A DNA stretch of 64,000 nt from Chrysogorgia sp. JL179-B06 (taxonomy: Eukaryota > Cnidaria > Anthozoa > Scleralcyonacea > Chrysogorgiidae): NCBI GenBank assembly GCA_035772405.1, contig JAYKKM010000121.1:310001-374000 (forward strand). The letters are read 5' to 3'. The first letter of the stretch is position 1. The number at the start of each line of letters is the position of its first letter. The position numbers and the translations under genes are program-made. Below the pieces are notes generated by a model. It saw nothing but the letters and a program-made list of their open reading frames with translations, did no database searches and was not told the DNA's origin. Shown here one piece after another: positions 54,300 to 64,000 of this stretch.

Positions 54300-55170
54300 T
54301 AAACATAATCAGGATGATCAAGGTGCATTTCACCTGATTGGTGGCTGAGCTGACACATCTAGTATTATAAAATTCTGATTGAGCTCAAAAACTGTGTCAT
54401 TATATTACTCAATATTAAAAGCATAAGCTAACGTGATCCTCGCGTACATTTTGTCGTTTCGACGTATTTTAAGTAGTTTAAATCACAAAAGCAATTCAAA
54501 GCACACATGGATACAAGGCTAATCAAGGTACTAACGCAACAGAATGTTTTAACTGCAACGTTGAGTACATTTTCGTCGCTAAAATCGCTACAAAGTCTTC
54601 CTAGCAACGCACATAACAACGCATATTAATATAAACAGTTAAATCTGCATTTTTCATGGCTTTATTGTTAATTTAATGGTGTTATTTTATAAAAGAAATA
54701 AAAAACCTTGTCTTGTGTGATTATCGAGTTATAATGGCACTCGAGAAGCTAGCAAAACACTCGGCTATCGCCTAGTAATAATCTTACATTCAGGGACCAC
54801 CGACCGGTGTTGTTCAGGACTGTTAAAAACAGTTTTGCAAGCAAAAGCATAACGACAGAGAAAGCATAACAATGGCAGAGAAAGCTTGTGTATATACTAC
54901 CAATTAAAATATCCAGACCTATAGGCTATTATTTAACTCACTTACCTAGCAGCTTATCTGTAGTCACATTTAATATTGTAAGCATCACCAAACTTGTCGC
55001 CATTGTTCACGGTCTTTTGACCTAATAGTATCGCTGTGTTTGTTTTTTCTTAGCAAGCCGTATTTCGCGTTGATTGCTGGTGTTTTCTCTATGTTGTTGA
55101 CCTTACTTTCTGCCCCATAAACAGGCCAAGTTGGTTCGTGGATATATATTTCGCTCGCCCGGTGGCCGTT
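54300..55170. other. No gene seen
   Basis: Ordinary AT-rich sequence. Short ORFs here show no recognisable motif. Confidence 0.45.
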
Positions 55171-55172
55171 GA

Positions 55173-55207
<35 letters not shown>
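55173..55207. repeat. (AT)n microsatellite
   Basis: About 35 bp of alternating A and T, with one imperfect unit at the end. Confidence 0.9.
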
Positions 55208-55211
<4 letters not shown>

Positions 55212-55253
55212 TCTAAACTAAATGTCACTCTGCAAACACTTGGAACCCCGTGT

Positions 55254-55327
55254 GAGGGACTAAACGCCGGTCGATATTAGCACCCTCGCCCTCAGGCCTT
55301 CGGCCTTCGGCCGCGCCGGGCGAGGGG
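55254..55327. repeat. GC-rich hairpin element, third copy
   Basis: Same unit as 54127-54285, with a shortened centre (ggccttcggcc directly before gcgccgggcgagggg). Confidence 0.8.
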
Positions 55328-55540
55328 AAAATAGCCATTTAAGGCGCGATTTCTAGAAAACGCTGTTCATCAAACGATGTTCAAAGGTTTATAAACCTAA
55401 TCAATGCAGTAGAAAAATAGGTTTATGTTAAACATATAAGTTAAGCTTTAATAGACGGTACATAAAGAGTGAAACATACACATAAGAGCTAGGAATATAA
55501 AGTAATAAGAGTCTGACTGTCCGCCATGTTGGAGATGCCC

Positions 55541-55555
55541 CCGCCCCCCCCCCCC
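55541..55555. repeat. Poly-C tract
   Basis: Run of C bases between gcccccg and tgccacc. Likely length-variable. Confidence 0.85.
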
Positions 55556-55896
55556 TGCCACCGCGCTGTCACGTGTGTCACAGCGAAACCCAAGACGGTA
55601 CCCTAACATCGTTACAATAACTACATCATACAGGGTAACTGGGCAAGAGTTGTAAATTAGAGATGGAAGAAAATTTTAATAATTCATAAGCAGGCTAGTT
55701 TATCAACAAATATATGTTGTTTGGCAAAGTTTCTGCTGCTAATTTCTAGCCATACTAAGATTTAAAAATTATTATATATTTAATATATATTAATATATTG
55801 TTAGTTAAGTTAGGTAGTTGCAGCTTAATGTTTGTAAAGTTGTAAAGGTTTTGCTGTGCAAGCTGTGTTAAGTTCTCAATACTCAGGAAAACTCTG

Positions 55897-55969
55897 AGCA
55901 CCAGACAGAACTCGAACCCGTAACCTTCTGAACGCTAGACAGACGCTCTAACCATTGAGCCACTGGAAC
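55897..55969 (-). repeat. tRNA-like sequence with full cloverleaf, anticodon AGC
   Basis: Acceptor GTTCCAG/CTGGTGC (6 of 7 pairs), D arm GCTCAATGGTTAGAGC, anticodon loop CTAGCGT with U33, T arm ACGGGTTCGAGTTCTGT. It could be read as tRNA-Ala(AGC), but the body is unlike animal tRNA-Ala and it shares sequence with the repeats at 8500-9010, so a SINE head or pseudogene is more likely. Confidence 0.55.
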
Positions 55970-55979
55970 TCAGATGGAA

Positions 55980-56552
55980 GAGAAAGGTTAAATACTTGGT
56001 ATTTAAATCTGGGATGAGTCTTGCCGTTATCACAAATACTTGTTGGACTACAAGTCGTGTTGTGACAATTAATTTCCAGTCAAATGTTGTTATAGTTAAG
56101 TTAGGTAGTTGCAGCTTGATGTTTGTTAATTAGGGAATAAGCTACAAAGAAACCTTCTGCTATTAAAGATAATTAAAGTTGATAACAGATTATTTAGATG
56201 AACGTAACTTACGGTGATTTAGTTCCAGGTTTTGAAGATACAGGTGATTGCTTGGCAGACATGTTTACTGATCTTGTTGATAATGAAATCCGTAAGCATT
56301 GAGGTCATTTGATCAAGGAAAGATCCATACAATAACATTTTAACAAATGGTGGACATATAAGTGAAAAAATACGAAGAAACTCACCGTTTAAAGCGTTGA
56401 ACGTGAACAATATGCTAAAACACAGCGACGCGTTTCAACGACGCCCGCGCATGCTCAGTTTTGTTAACATCGCTTCCGGAAGGCGTCGTACATGAGCGCG
56501 TCGTCAAATCTTAAGGTCCCTAATAACGTATTTAACCTTGCTCTGTCATCTG
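55980..56552. other. No gene seen
   Basis: Non-coding sequence lying between two tRNA-like pieces in opposite orientation. Confidence 0.4.
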
Positions 56553-56600
56553 AGTTCCACTGGCTCAATGGTTAGAGCGTCTGTCTAGCTAGTCTGCGCC
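56553..56600 (+). repeat. tRNA-like half (D-arm side)
   Basis: ctgagttccactggctcaatg and ttagagcgtctgtctagc match the first half of the copy at 55897-55969 in the opposite direction. The sequence diverges before the anticodon. Confidence 0.55.
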
Positions 56601-56899
56601 CCAGACAAAATTATAAAAATAATATGGTCTGCGAAACGCCGGCGATTATCTTGTACGGTGACGTAACATATTTTCCAAAGATTTGGGGAAAAACGGTACG
56701 TCATACACATTCATTAATTAATTTATTAAAAATTATTCCCTATTTAAGTTCCCTGTTTTAGCAAGCATGGCGTGGTGTCAGAGTTTGCTCGCAATGATGA
56801 AAGATGATAATAAAATAAAATTTCAGAATGCTATGAGACAAATATGTGCAAGTACCTAGCTTGTACACAGACCAGATTAAAGCGTTTGAGGCCTTCCTG

Positions 56900-56920
56900 T
56901 GTAAGTAAGTAAGTAAGTAA
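56900..56920. repeat. (AAGT)n microsatellite
   Basis: Four to five gtaa/taag units next to an aaaagctttatttaatcagg motif. Confidence 0.7.
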
Positions 56921-57049
56921 AAGCTTTATTTAATCAGGAAACCCTATCAGATAAATCTGTTCACCCTAGATAACCTGTTGGTTATGTTGACACTGTGCGG
57001 AAGAGACTGTGCGGAAGACAAATGTAAAATACAGCTTATATTTAACAAT

Positions 57050-57130
57050 TATTTACCGAAGGCGAGGTGAATATCCGTGAATAAAAACCGAGACGAAGTC
57101 GAGGTTTTTATTCACCGAGCCTGAGGTGAA
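57050..57130. repeat. Small fold-back element
   Basis: caattatttaccgaaggcgagg and its inverted partner cctgaggtgaataattg flank a palindromic gaataaaaacc...ggtttttattc core. Confidence 0.65.
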
Positions 57131-57639
57131 TAATTGTTTTAGTATAAATACACATTTTCCCACTCTTAGGAACAGCATTTCCTTCAAATATACTAGTTTC
57201 TTGACACTTTGACAAATCGGCTGGCGGCAATCTTGAAAAAACGCTGGAGGCCATTATCGAGAAATAATCCGAGGTAGCTCGACCAATCAGCGCACGCGAT
57301 TTCTATAATCACCTGATGTATTTATACTAAACGATTATATTGACATTGGTTATGTTGACACTAAATGTGTTAGCAGAAATTATTAGGGATTGAACAATTA
57401 CTGTGTCAGCTAGATCATTGTCCACAAGCATGATTGGCATGTCATCATGAATAGAGCTGTTATATATGTGCATGGTGATATAATTTAGATACTATAGTAC
57501 AAGTATAGAATGCCATGTGCTTTGCTACATGGCTTTTGTATTAATAACCATCAAAATATGATATCTGCAATCTGCATTATTATTATAATAATAATTATTA
57601 TTATTTTGTCATATAATCAGTGTAAATAGACACTGGAAA

Positions 57640-58192
57640 CTCCTCCGTCAGAGCAACCAGCTGCCTTAGATCGTGATGGTTCTTCTGATGATTCGGGCTG
57701 ATCCCAGTAACACTGTCTTCTGAATCACATCCACTCCTATCGTCACATTTATGTTTTTCAAATACCCCTCAGGTTAACGGAGACAGTTCCTAGTGCACCT
57801 ATCACAATAGGCACGATCTTAACCTCCTTTAACTTCCACAGCGCCTTCACTTCAATCGCCAGGTCCACGTACTTGTTTACCTTTTCTTGCTCCTTCTCCA
57901 CCACCCTACTATCTCCTGGGCATGCCACGTCTATTAATTGGCAGCTTCGATCCTACTTTCGTATGACCACAATATCAGGTCGATTATGATCAATCCTTTT
58001 GTCGGTTTGAATAGAGAAGTCCCACAAGATCCTAATGTCATCACTTTCCATCACGTTCTCTGGATCGTGTTCATACCATTTCTCTTCATGTTCTAATATA
58101 TCCGTACTGTTTCCATGTGTCCCAATGCAAGGCTTTTTCGACTCCGTCATGTCTGTGTTTGTACTCTGTTTGTGCCAGCTTGTAGCATTCAC
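57640..58192 (-). pseudogene. LINE-type retrotransposon ORF2 C-terminal fragment
   Basis: The minus strand reads ILWDFSIQTDKRIDHNRPDI, a TAG, then LIDVACPGDSRVVEKEQEKV and IVPIVIGALGTVSVNL. This is the terminal region of a common non-LTR retrotransposon family (IDVAVPGD..V..KE.EK...Y.DL....). One in-frame stop near 57950; later frames decay. Confidence 0.75.
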
Positions 58193-58203
58193 TCAACAGA
58201 TGG

Positions 58204-58230
58204 TTAGCTGTTTCGTATTATTATTATTAT
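58204..58230. repeat. (ATT)n microsatellite
   Basis: About nine tta units. Confidence 0.85.
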
Positions 58231-58454
58231 TATTATTAACACAATATTTATACAGGATAGCCCCTTCAACACTGGTATCAATATATGGGGGTCTTAATTG
58301 TTTCCTAACAAACTATATAAACTATAAAAATATATTCATATATGTACAGTACAATGTTACAAAAACTCATTTTAACTCAAAAATTATATATCCTGCAGAT
58401 ATTGTCAATTAAGGCAATTGATAATGGTGCTACAACATGTATGTATGAACAGAT

Positions 58455-58690
58455 TCATTGAGATATGGAAAATTTTCTTGAAAGTATTTCTTATATTAAG
58501 AAAAGAATCATCTTAAAATAAGAATTATTAGGTTAGGATTTTCTTATTTTGAGAAAAAAATTCTTATTTCAAGAAAATATTTCTTGAAATAAGAATTTTT
58601 TCTTCGGAGAATGGTACGAAAATAATCTTAAGAAAATATTTCTTAAATTAAGAAAAGAATAATCTTAAAATAAGAATTATGCATTACAGT
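58455..58690. repeat. AT-rich palindromic element
   Basis: Repeated complementary blocks tttcttaa(a)taagaa and ttcttattttgag/ctcaaaata-type words allow several overlapping hairpins. MITE-like, no ORF. Confidence 0.6.
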
Positions 58691-59410
58691 ACATTCAATT
58701 TGGGTAACTTTATTGCTTACACCTGGTATTAGAATTTCAAAATTGTGCAACTTACTACTAGCATTGTAATCTTATTTTAATAGGCAAAACAGAATTCACC
58801 TCAAAGATAATTTTTATGCTGTTGGTGCAATTAAGAATAGTACTATAGCTACCTACCCTTTGAAGATGATCTAATTGATGGCTCTGGAAACAATTTCCTT
58901 AGTAAAGTATCTCAAACGGGAGCTTCAAATGGGAGCTGCAATTATCCATTCAAAGATGTACAAGAGGGTTTCAAAGAGAAATACTTTCACAACATCATAC
59001 AGACAAGGAGATAATGTTTATGGACAGAAGCACTCTTCCAAGGTCCAGTTGATTGTAGAAGCCCTTTAGGAGCTGTGATTGCTCCTATGAAGAAGTCAAA
59101 CCAAGATGTTTGTAAGCCACATCAGCTACGTACTTGAGATACCAATCACTCATATTGTTGCCATAAATCAGCCATAAAAACACCATTTCAGGATTGTACC
59201 CCTTGAAGACATTGTTGAAGTGTGCATTTTTAGGATGTTTAAAGTCAGTGACATTGGATATGCAGCTCATTTCCCCAATAATATTGAAAAGGATTAATTA
59301 ATTTAATAATATAATGTTTGCGGGTATTTCTTTTGTTCTCACAGGGCCATTAACAACTAATATACCTCATTATACCATTTCTGCTAATCTTACCTCCGTT
59401 GACGACAAAG
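58690..59410. other. No gene supported
   Basis: Short ORFs at 58875-59069 (+) and 59085-59270 (-) have no recognisable motif. The second could be a scrap of the transposase coding downstream, but I cannot show it. Confidence 0.4.
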
Positions 59411-59720
59411 AATATTTCATTGAATTTCCAAATCCTATAGAATATTGTATAGGATTTTCTTAAAGAATATTCTGTGATAAATATTCTATTATTTATTCTA
59501 TTATTTATTATATTATTCTATTATTCTATAGTATTATAACAGTCAAACAGTGATCATAATAATTCAGATTGAATGAGATGGTGGAGGTAACATTTAAGCA
59601 CAAATCTTATCAAAATTAAATACGTTTTGGTAACAGCTATACTGTATTACTACCTGTATATAAGTTGTTTGACATGTAGAGTGCAGAAATGAATTATGGC
59701 AGAGATTGTTGAGATCCTAA
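59411..59720 (-). repeat. CACTA-type transposon 3'-end repeat, copy 2
   Basis: Near-identical to 6119-6420 (both contain cagtcaaacagtgatcat and gagatggtggaggta). Here the coding part that follows is a different piece of the transposase, so an internal deletion joined them at about 59716. Confidence 0.7.
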
Positions 59721-59949
59721 TCCTAATCCTTGGTTGAACTTCATTATCAAACAGAAATCCATCTTGCTGTAATTTAGTGCACCCTTTAACAAATGGCTTG
59801 AAGAACGTGTGAATATTTGGTTTTTCTCCAAACCATAGACCCATCAAAAGGACATGTTTAGCTCGTAGGTGCATAGGAAGTTCATTTAAAGTGCACCTAA
59901 CCCCAAAAATGATGTTTGAAAGGGCACTTAAAATGATGAAGAATGGCAC
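59721..59949 (-). pseudogene. CACTA transposase internal fragment
   Basis: The minus strand reads MHLRAKHVLLMGLWFGEKPN, then FFKPFVKGCTKLQQDG. LWFG...KP.M..FL+PFV...L is typical of tnp2-type CACTA transposases. It stops where the 3'-end repeat begins. Confidence 0.6.
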
Positions 59950-60003
59950 TAACAGTTGTTCGATATCTATTTTCGTTCTTGAGCTATTCAGTTATATGTG
60001 ATA

Positions 60004-60508
60004 TGTTAATGAGGCACGGGATGACGTCATAGCAGGCAAACAACGTTGTTGCAATTCAAAAATTTATGTATATCTTCAAAGTTATACAACGAAATTACTT
60101 GAAACTTTGCACGTGGATACATACCACCAAACTAAAGAACATTGTTCAAGTTATGTTGTCACCATAGTAACATATTAGCTTCCAAACCTCTCCATTCCCA
60201 TACAGAAATCTTCATTTTCTGTCGTCGCAAGCAACGTTTTCGATTTCAAACTTGGGTATTGCATTGGAAAAGTTATTGCAAAAGTTATTGAAAACTACCA
60301 CGCTCAACATGTTCTGAATTTGAGAGAAAACAAATGATTGTGTTTTAGAGACTAGGAGGTCTGGAAGCTAATCGGTTACTATGGTGACAATATATCCACG
60401 TGCAAAGTTTCAAGTAATTTCGTTGGATAACTTTCAAGATATGCACAAATTTTGGAATTGCAACAACGTTGTTTGCCTGCTATGACGTCATCATGTGCCT
60501 CATTAACA
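60004..60508. mobile_element. MITE with long inverted arms, TA flanks
   Basis: Ends TGTTAATGAGGCAC and its reverse complement. Arms of about 170 bp (60004-60200 and 60340-60508) share gatgacgtcatagcaggc and acttgaaactttgcacgtgg. TA stands outside each end, consistent with a Tc1/mariner-type duplication, though TA alone is weak. Confidence 0.75.
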
Positions 60509-60639
60509 TAACATCATATTTGTATCGAAGCTAGTTTCATTTCAGTGATTATGGCTTTGACATTTATTGCATCAGTAACAGCTGCTTTATATTTTGAAAA
60601 ACTTTTATGGCTAAAAAAACAAACTAAAAAAACTATCCT

Positions 60640-60960
60640 ATCAAGGACTAGTCGATTGGAACACTTTGCCAGATGAACTAAAAATGCCTTCCTCTTTCAA
60701 ATTTTTCAAAACGAAACTTAAAAAGTTGATGGATATTTGAACAGCTTAAGTTTATTTTAATTTATTGTATTTTGGATAAGTGTATTATTAATTGTATACT
60801 GTAACTGCATTTTATAGGTTGTTTTTTTGTTTTTGTTTTGATTTTTGTTATGTAATGTTATGTTTTTATTTATTTATTGTTGTATATATTTTTAATGATG
60901 CAGGGCGCCTCTGAAAACCACTTCTGTGACGGGGACACCCTGATTAAACATTGTTATAAT
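60640..60960 (+). pseudogene. LINE 3' end with (TAA)n tail
   Basis: A short frame reads DWNTLPDELKMPSSFKFFKT and then KLKKLMDI and a stop, the typical terminus of CR1/L2-like ORF2. It is followed by a 3' UTR with gacggggacaccctgattaa and an ataataataat tail at 60955-60970. Confidence 0.7.
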
Positions 60961-61016
60961 AATAATAATAACCCTCAGATGCTATTAAAAACTCAGTTTA
61001 CTACATAACCTAAAGA

Positions 61017-61189
61017 CCCGTACAGACGAGCAAGTTTTTATTGTACATTGACAAGTTTTCCTATGACAAGTTTTATTTGCTCGTGTGTACGGCAAAAATT
61101 GACAAGTTTTTCAAGGAACAACTTGTCAATTTTCGTCGTACACACTAGCAAATAAAACTTGTCAAGGAAAACTTGCTCGTCTGTACGGG
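61017..61189. mobile_element. Fold-back MITE (173 bp)
   Basis: Ends cccgtacagacgagcaag and its reverse complement. Nearly the whole length is self-complementary, with acaagttttatttgct repeated inside both arms. Confidence 0.75.
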
Positions 61190-61364
61190 GCTAAAATGAG
61201 GAGGTTCTGAACATTTGCGCGCCAAAATACACGCCACAGAAAAAGACTTCCTCTCAAAGTAAAATCTGTAAAGTAGTTAAATTGTTTTTTACTGTCTGTG
61301 ATATGGTACTATAAACAATGTCAATTACCAATTATAATGGTCTGTGTAAACATTCGAAAAAAGT

Positions 61365-62881
61365 TTAAACAAGATCAAATGACCATGCACTTTTTTCCCT
61401 GAGAATAGACGAGAACTCCTCAACCAGCTCATTGTAGTATTGATATGTGCAGGGTAGCTCAAGCAAGGGTCCGCACGTGTGTGCTACAGGTCGTCGTTGT
61501 AGACCATTGAGCTCAGTAAATGTCACTTTCAATTTCTGACCTTCAACGATGATATCGGCACCCGTAGTAAACTGAAGAAACGCGCTGACATTGCCTCCTA
61601 AAAACTTGATATAACGTACCAAGTTATCAAAAGCATTTCGCTGCGCCTGATTTTTTGGAGAAGCATGCATCTAGGATTTTCACAACCTTTTTCGCAGTGG
61701 GTTTCGATTCTTCGTAAAAGTGAAGAATGCTTGCCATATCTTGAAATGGTAGGCGACTCTTCAATGATTGCAATATCGGTGCCCAACAATTGGAAACATA
61801 CCGGGGTCGTTGGATAAGCTCTTGGTGGGCTAATTGGCTTAATATGTATTCTATATTTTCCTCCTTAGGTATGCGATAGCACTTGTAGCTCCCCAAGACA
61901 TCCAACAGATCTTCGTTTTCAGCAATTTGTGGTCTATTCTTCAAGCAGTTATCTACTACTTCGCGCTCATCTTCCGCTATGTAAGCCATGAAAGACTCCA
62001 CAAGCACTTCGCTGGAGACACGATCTTCACCTAGAACAGTGCACGCAACAAATGCTGCAGACAGCACAATGGGATACACTCCTTCTTTGCAGTAGCCGTA
62101 CAGTAAAATTCTGGCCACAGCTTTCCATTCCTGCTTTTGGTAGTCATGACGGATGGTGGGGACCTTGGTGGATGCCAAAACTCAGTGCGAACTTCACGTG
62201 CCACACCATTTCCTTCACCTTCCTCTAGATCACCACGAGCATCAACAACTTTAAAAAATATCGTAACTTAAAATATATTTGAATCTGAAAATGCTGTTAT
62301 CATGTCTTTTAATAAGGTGGTGCGATGGATAACCAGATCTAACCCTTGAAAGTCTTCTTCAAGCAAAGACACTTTGGCTGATTGTACAGTAACATCTGCC
62401 TCTGGTTCAATTTGGTCCAATGGGAGGTCAGTTTCATCTGAAATACATAATTATTTACTGTATCTCTTTATAATACAAATAAAAGAGCAAAAATGATGTA
62501 AATATATGCAAAGAATCCCTTAATTATACCTCCACTTAGAACAACTTCAACTTGCATTTGAACTGGTTCAATTTGTAAATGCTCAATTGGAAACGGATCA
62601 GCCTGAAAGGGATCAGCTTCCTCAGGATCAGCTTGAAAGGGATCAGCTTCCTTGGAATCAGCTTGAATAAGATTAGCTTGCCGGGGATCAGCTTGAATAG
62701 GATTAGCTTCCTCAGGATCAGCTTGAACAGGATTAGCTTGCCCAGGATTGCCTTGCACACGATAATCTTCAAGAGTTTCTGCATCAGGGTCATCAACTTT
62801 GATCAAAAGATCAAAGGATACTGACAGACTTCTAGACCCCTCGGAAAAACTCATCCATAGGGGTGTGTCTATATAGCCCAT
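61365..62881 (-). pseudogene. HECT-like (G2E3-type) protein with decapeptide repeats
   Basis: First exon 62881-62530 ends in GG|gt and carries five 10-residue repeats of (A)DPxQADPEE type (62630-62760). A 92-bp intron (62438-62529) joins in phase to the second exon: VIHRTTLLKDMITAFSD, a TAA at 62268-62270, VDARGDLEEGEG, EFW, then KVPTIRHDYQKQEWKAVARI and LSQLAHQELIQRPRYV. After a frame change at the A-run near 61655 the end reads LQFTTGAD...VAHTCGPLLELP, a HECT C-lobe-like pattern without an obvious catalytic context. Breaks: one stop, a small deletion near 62178, one frame change. Belongs to a family expanded in cnidarians. Confidence 0.7.
62630..62760 (-). repeat. 30-bp minisatellite inside the HECT-like gene
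   Basis: Repeats of gatcagcttgaa.ggatcagcttcct type, five units, coding for acidic decapeptides. Copy number is likely to vary. Confidence 0.8.
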
Positions 62882-63039
62882 GGAATGGCCCTAACCAGCT
62901 CGGCCCGCTAATTTATTTCCCTCGGTCGCAGTAAATTACTGCCATTTATGTTCAAGCATGATGCATGCGTTTGTTCACGATTGAAACGTTAGTTCCCTTA
63001 TGAATTCTGTCACTTTGACGGATGAAATTAACACGTTTG

Positions 63040-63432
63040 AAGCATGAAATATAAACAATTGCGAGTGAAATAAAACGGTTTTGTCACTTTAATATTTTGA
63101 CGCGTTTACTGGCTTTAATTAGCATGTTTTCACGTTTGTTTGGCGCGTTTAGTGGCTTTATTATTTAATAAATTACCATGTTTCATTCGATTGAGTTAAA
63201 TATGAACTATTTTTTGAGCTAAACGACGGAAAGTACATACATCTCCAAGAAAAATGAAAAAATAGTTCATATTTTACTCAATCGAATGAAACATGGTAAT
63301 TTATTAAATAATAAAGCCACTAAACGCGACAAACAAACGTGAAAACATGCTAATTAAAGCCAATAAACGCGCCAAAATATTAAAGTGACAAAACCGTTTT
63401 ATTTCACTCGCAATTGTTTATATTTCATGCTT
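63040..63432. mobile_element. Large fold-back element (393 bp)
   Basis: Arms 63040-63217 and 63256-63432 are reverse complements with very few differences; ends AAGCATGAAATATAAAC and its complement. The loop is about 38 bp. No ORF. Near-identity of the arms suggests recent origin or gene conversion. Confidence 0.85.
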
Positions 63433-64000
63433 CTGCTTTGCACGGTATAAGTAGTTCGCGCCAAAAGACACTTATTAACCAATAGGCATAAAGGTCTAGT
63501 CGACGAAGACTGGGGTCGAGTCTACGGACAGTATCAAGAAGACAGATTATTCTCGCTGAGCGAACGTAAATTTGTGATGTATAAAAAAATAGTAAGAAAA
63601 TATAGGATTCCTTGTGCCTAACCGACGATAGTGCCACAAGATTGTGAGTATAAATGCTTGATATAGTGGAACATTGAACTATTTATATGTTAAATACTTC
63701 ATTTTATTGTCATTTTAATTTGATTCTGTGTATATTATTAAACGATCGATTAATATTTGTCTTTCAAATTCGCTTCATTAGAACATCCATACACTGCGTA
63801 TCTGTCTGGCATGATTGAATAGTTCAACATAAACGATAAATTTTATAGTATAATCTGGAAATCGAGCTCGTTTGTTTACGAAGCTGGAAAGATCCTCGAC
63901 TCATCTCTTATATGACGTCACAACCTAGTTTCCAAACTCCAGAATTTGCAGAAATACGTTTTCGGTTTTTAATCAGCATTTGCTTACATTTCTTAGTTTG
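63433..64000. other. No gene seen
   Basis: The minus-strand ORF 63425-63637 overlaps the fold-back and shows no motif; I do not support it. Confidence 0.45.

Noticed and set aside
55897..55969. Functional tRNA-Ala gene
   Set aside because: The cloverleaf is complete, but the body resembles the local tRNA-derived repeats and not animal tRNA-Ala, and one acceptor pair is broken.
62536..62824. Leu/Ile-rich ORFs over the minisatellite (both strands)
   Set aside because: They are alternative-frame readings of the 30-bp repeat; the acidic frame continues in phase across the intron.

Overview
The window looks like a repeat-rich stretch of an invertebrate animal genome, probably an anthozoan-type cnidarian; the species call is weak. 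The reasons are spliced genes with GT/AG introns, TTAGGG-type telomere-like repeats, CACTA, hAT, LINE, Penelope-like and MITE remnants, tRNA-derived short repeats, and multi-copy protein families (a PIN/FEN-like family and a G2E3-like HECT family) that are typical of cnidarian assemblies. I see no clearly intact host housekeeping gene. Almost every coding stretch belongs to a mobile element, a virus-like element or a decayed multi-copy family.

Layout. 0-4.4 kb: a broken multi-copy gene with an N-terminal Cys/His domain and C-terminal PIN/FEN-like acidic motifs. 5-6.4 kb: AT-rich palindromic repeats with a 118-bp-arm fold-back. 6.1-7.7 kb: the 3' part of a CACTA transposon; its 3' end recurs at 59.4-59.9 kb. 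8.5-9 kb: three tRNA-like repeat copies. 10-19.6 kb: three tandem copies of a decayed unit carrying fragments of a Polinton virion gene and an IAP-like RING. 20.4-24.9 kb: a mosaic of a second, diverged Polinton lineage (polymerase, integrase, tandem RING, PC4-like gene), with three histone-type 3' hairpins on the minus strand. 25.0-27.2 kb: the truncated left end of a Polinton related to the main one. 27.3-32.5 kb: a patchwork of RING-gene copies, a Penelope-like trace, and a repeat family (called R here) with an exonuclease-like protein and protein-primed-polymerase-like fragments.

The centrepiece is a near-complete Polinton/Maverick (adintovirus-like) element at 32609-48524 (15,916 bp). 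It has 131-bp terminal inverted repeats and a perfect 6-bp target duplication (AGCGCA), and it sits inside a copy of repeat R. Read left to right it carries: a small Cys/His protein (+), a four-exon RING-like mini-gene (-), a double GRF zinc-finger protein (+), protein-primed DNA polymerase B (+), packaging ATPase (+), two small virion-type genes (+), adenain-like protease (-), major capsid protein (-), a basic minor virion protein (-), the C-terminal end of the penton protein (-), integrase with chromodomain (-), a likely N-myristoylated protein (-) and an unknown protein (-). The two halves converge at 43.3-43.5 kb. The copy is defective: the polymerase has lost motif C and carries a TTAA-flanked MITE plus other breaks; the ATPase, integrase, basic virion protein and both ends of the capsid gene are interrupted; most of the penton gene is missing.

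48.5-64 kb: the right flank of repeat R, a hAT fragment, tandem and satellite repeats, GC-rich hairpin elements, two LINE tails, several fold-back MITEs and a broken HECT-domain gene at 61.4-62.9 kb. The features most worth a second look are the histone-type hairpins (stem-loop plus purine-rich downstream element) placed just after stop codons of non-histone mobile-element genes, and the small spliced RING-like gene that recurs with the Polinton copies.
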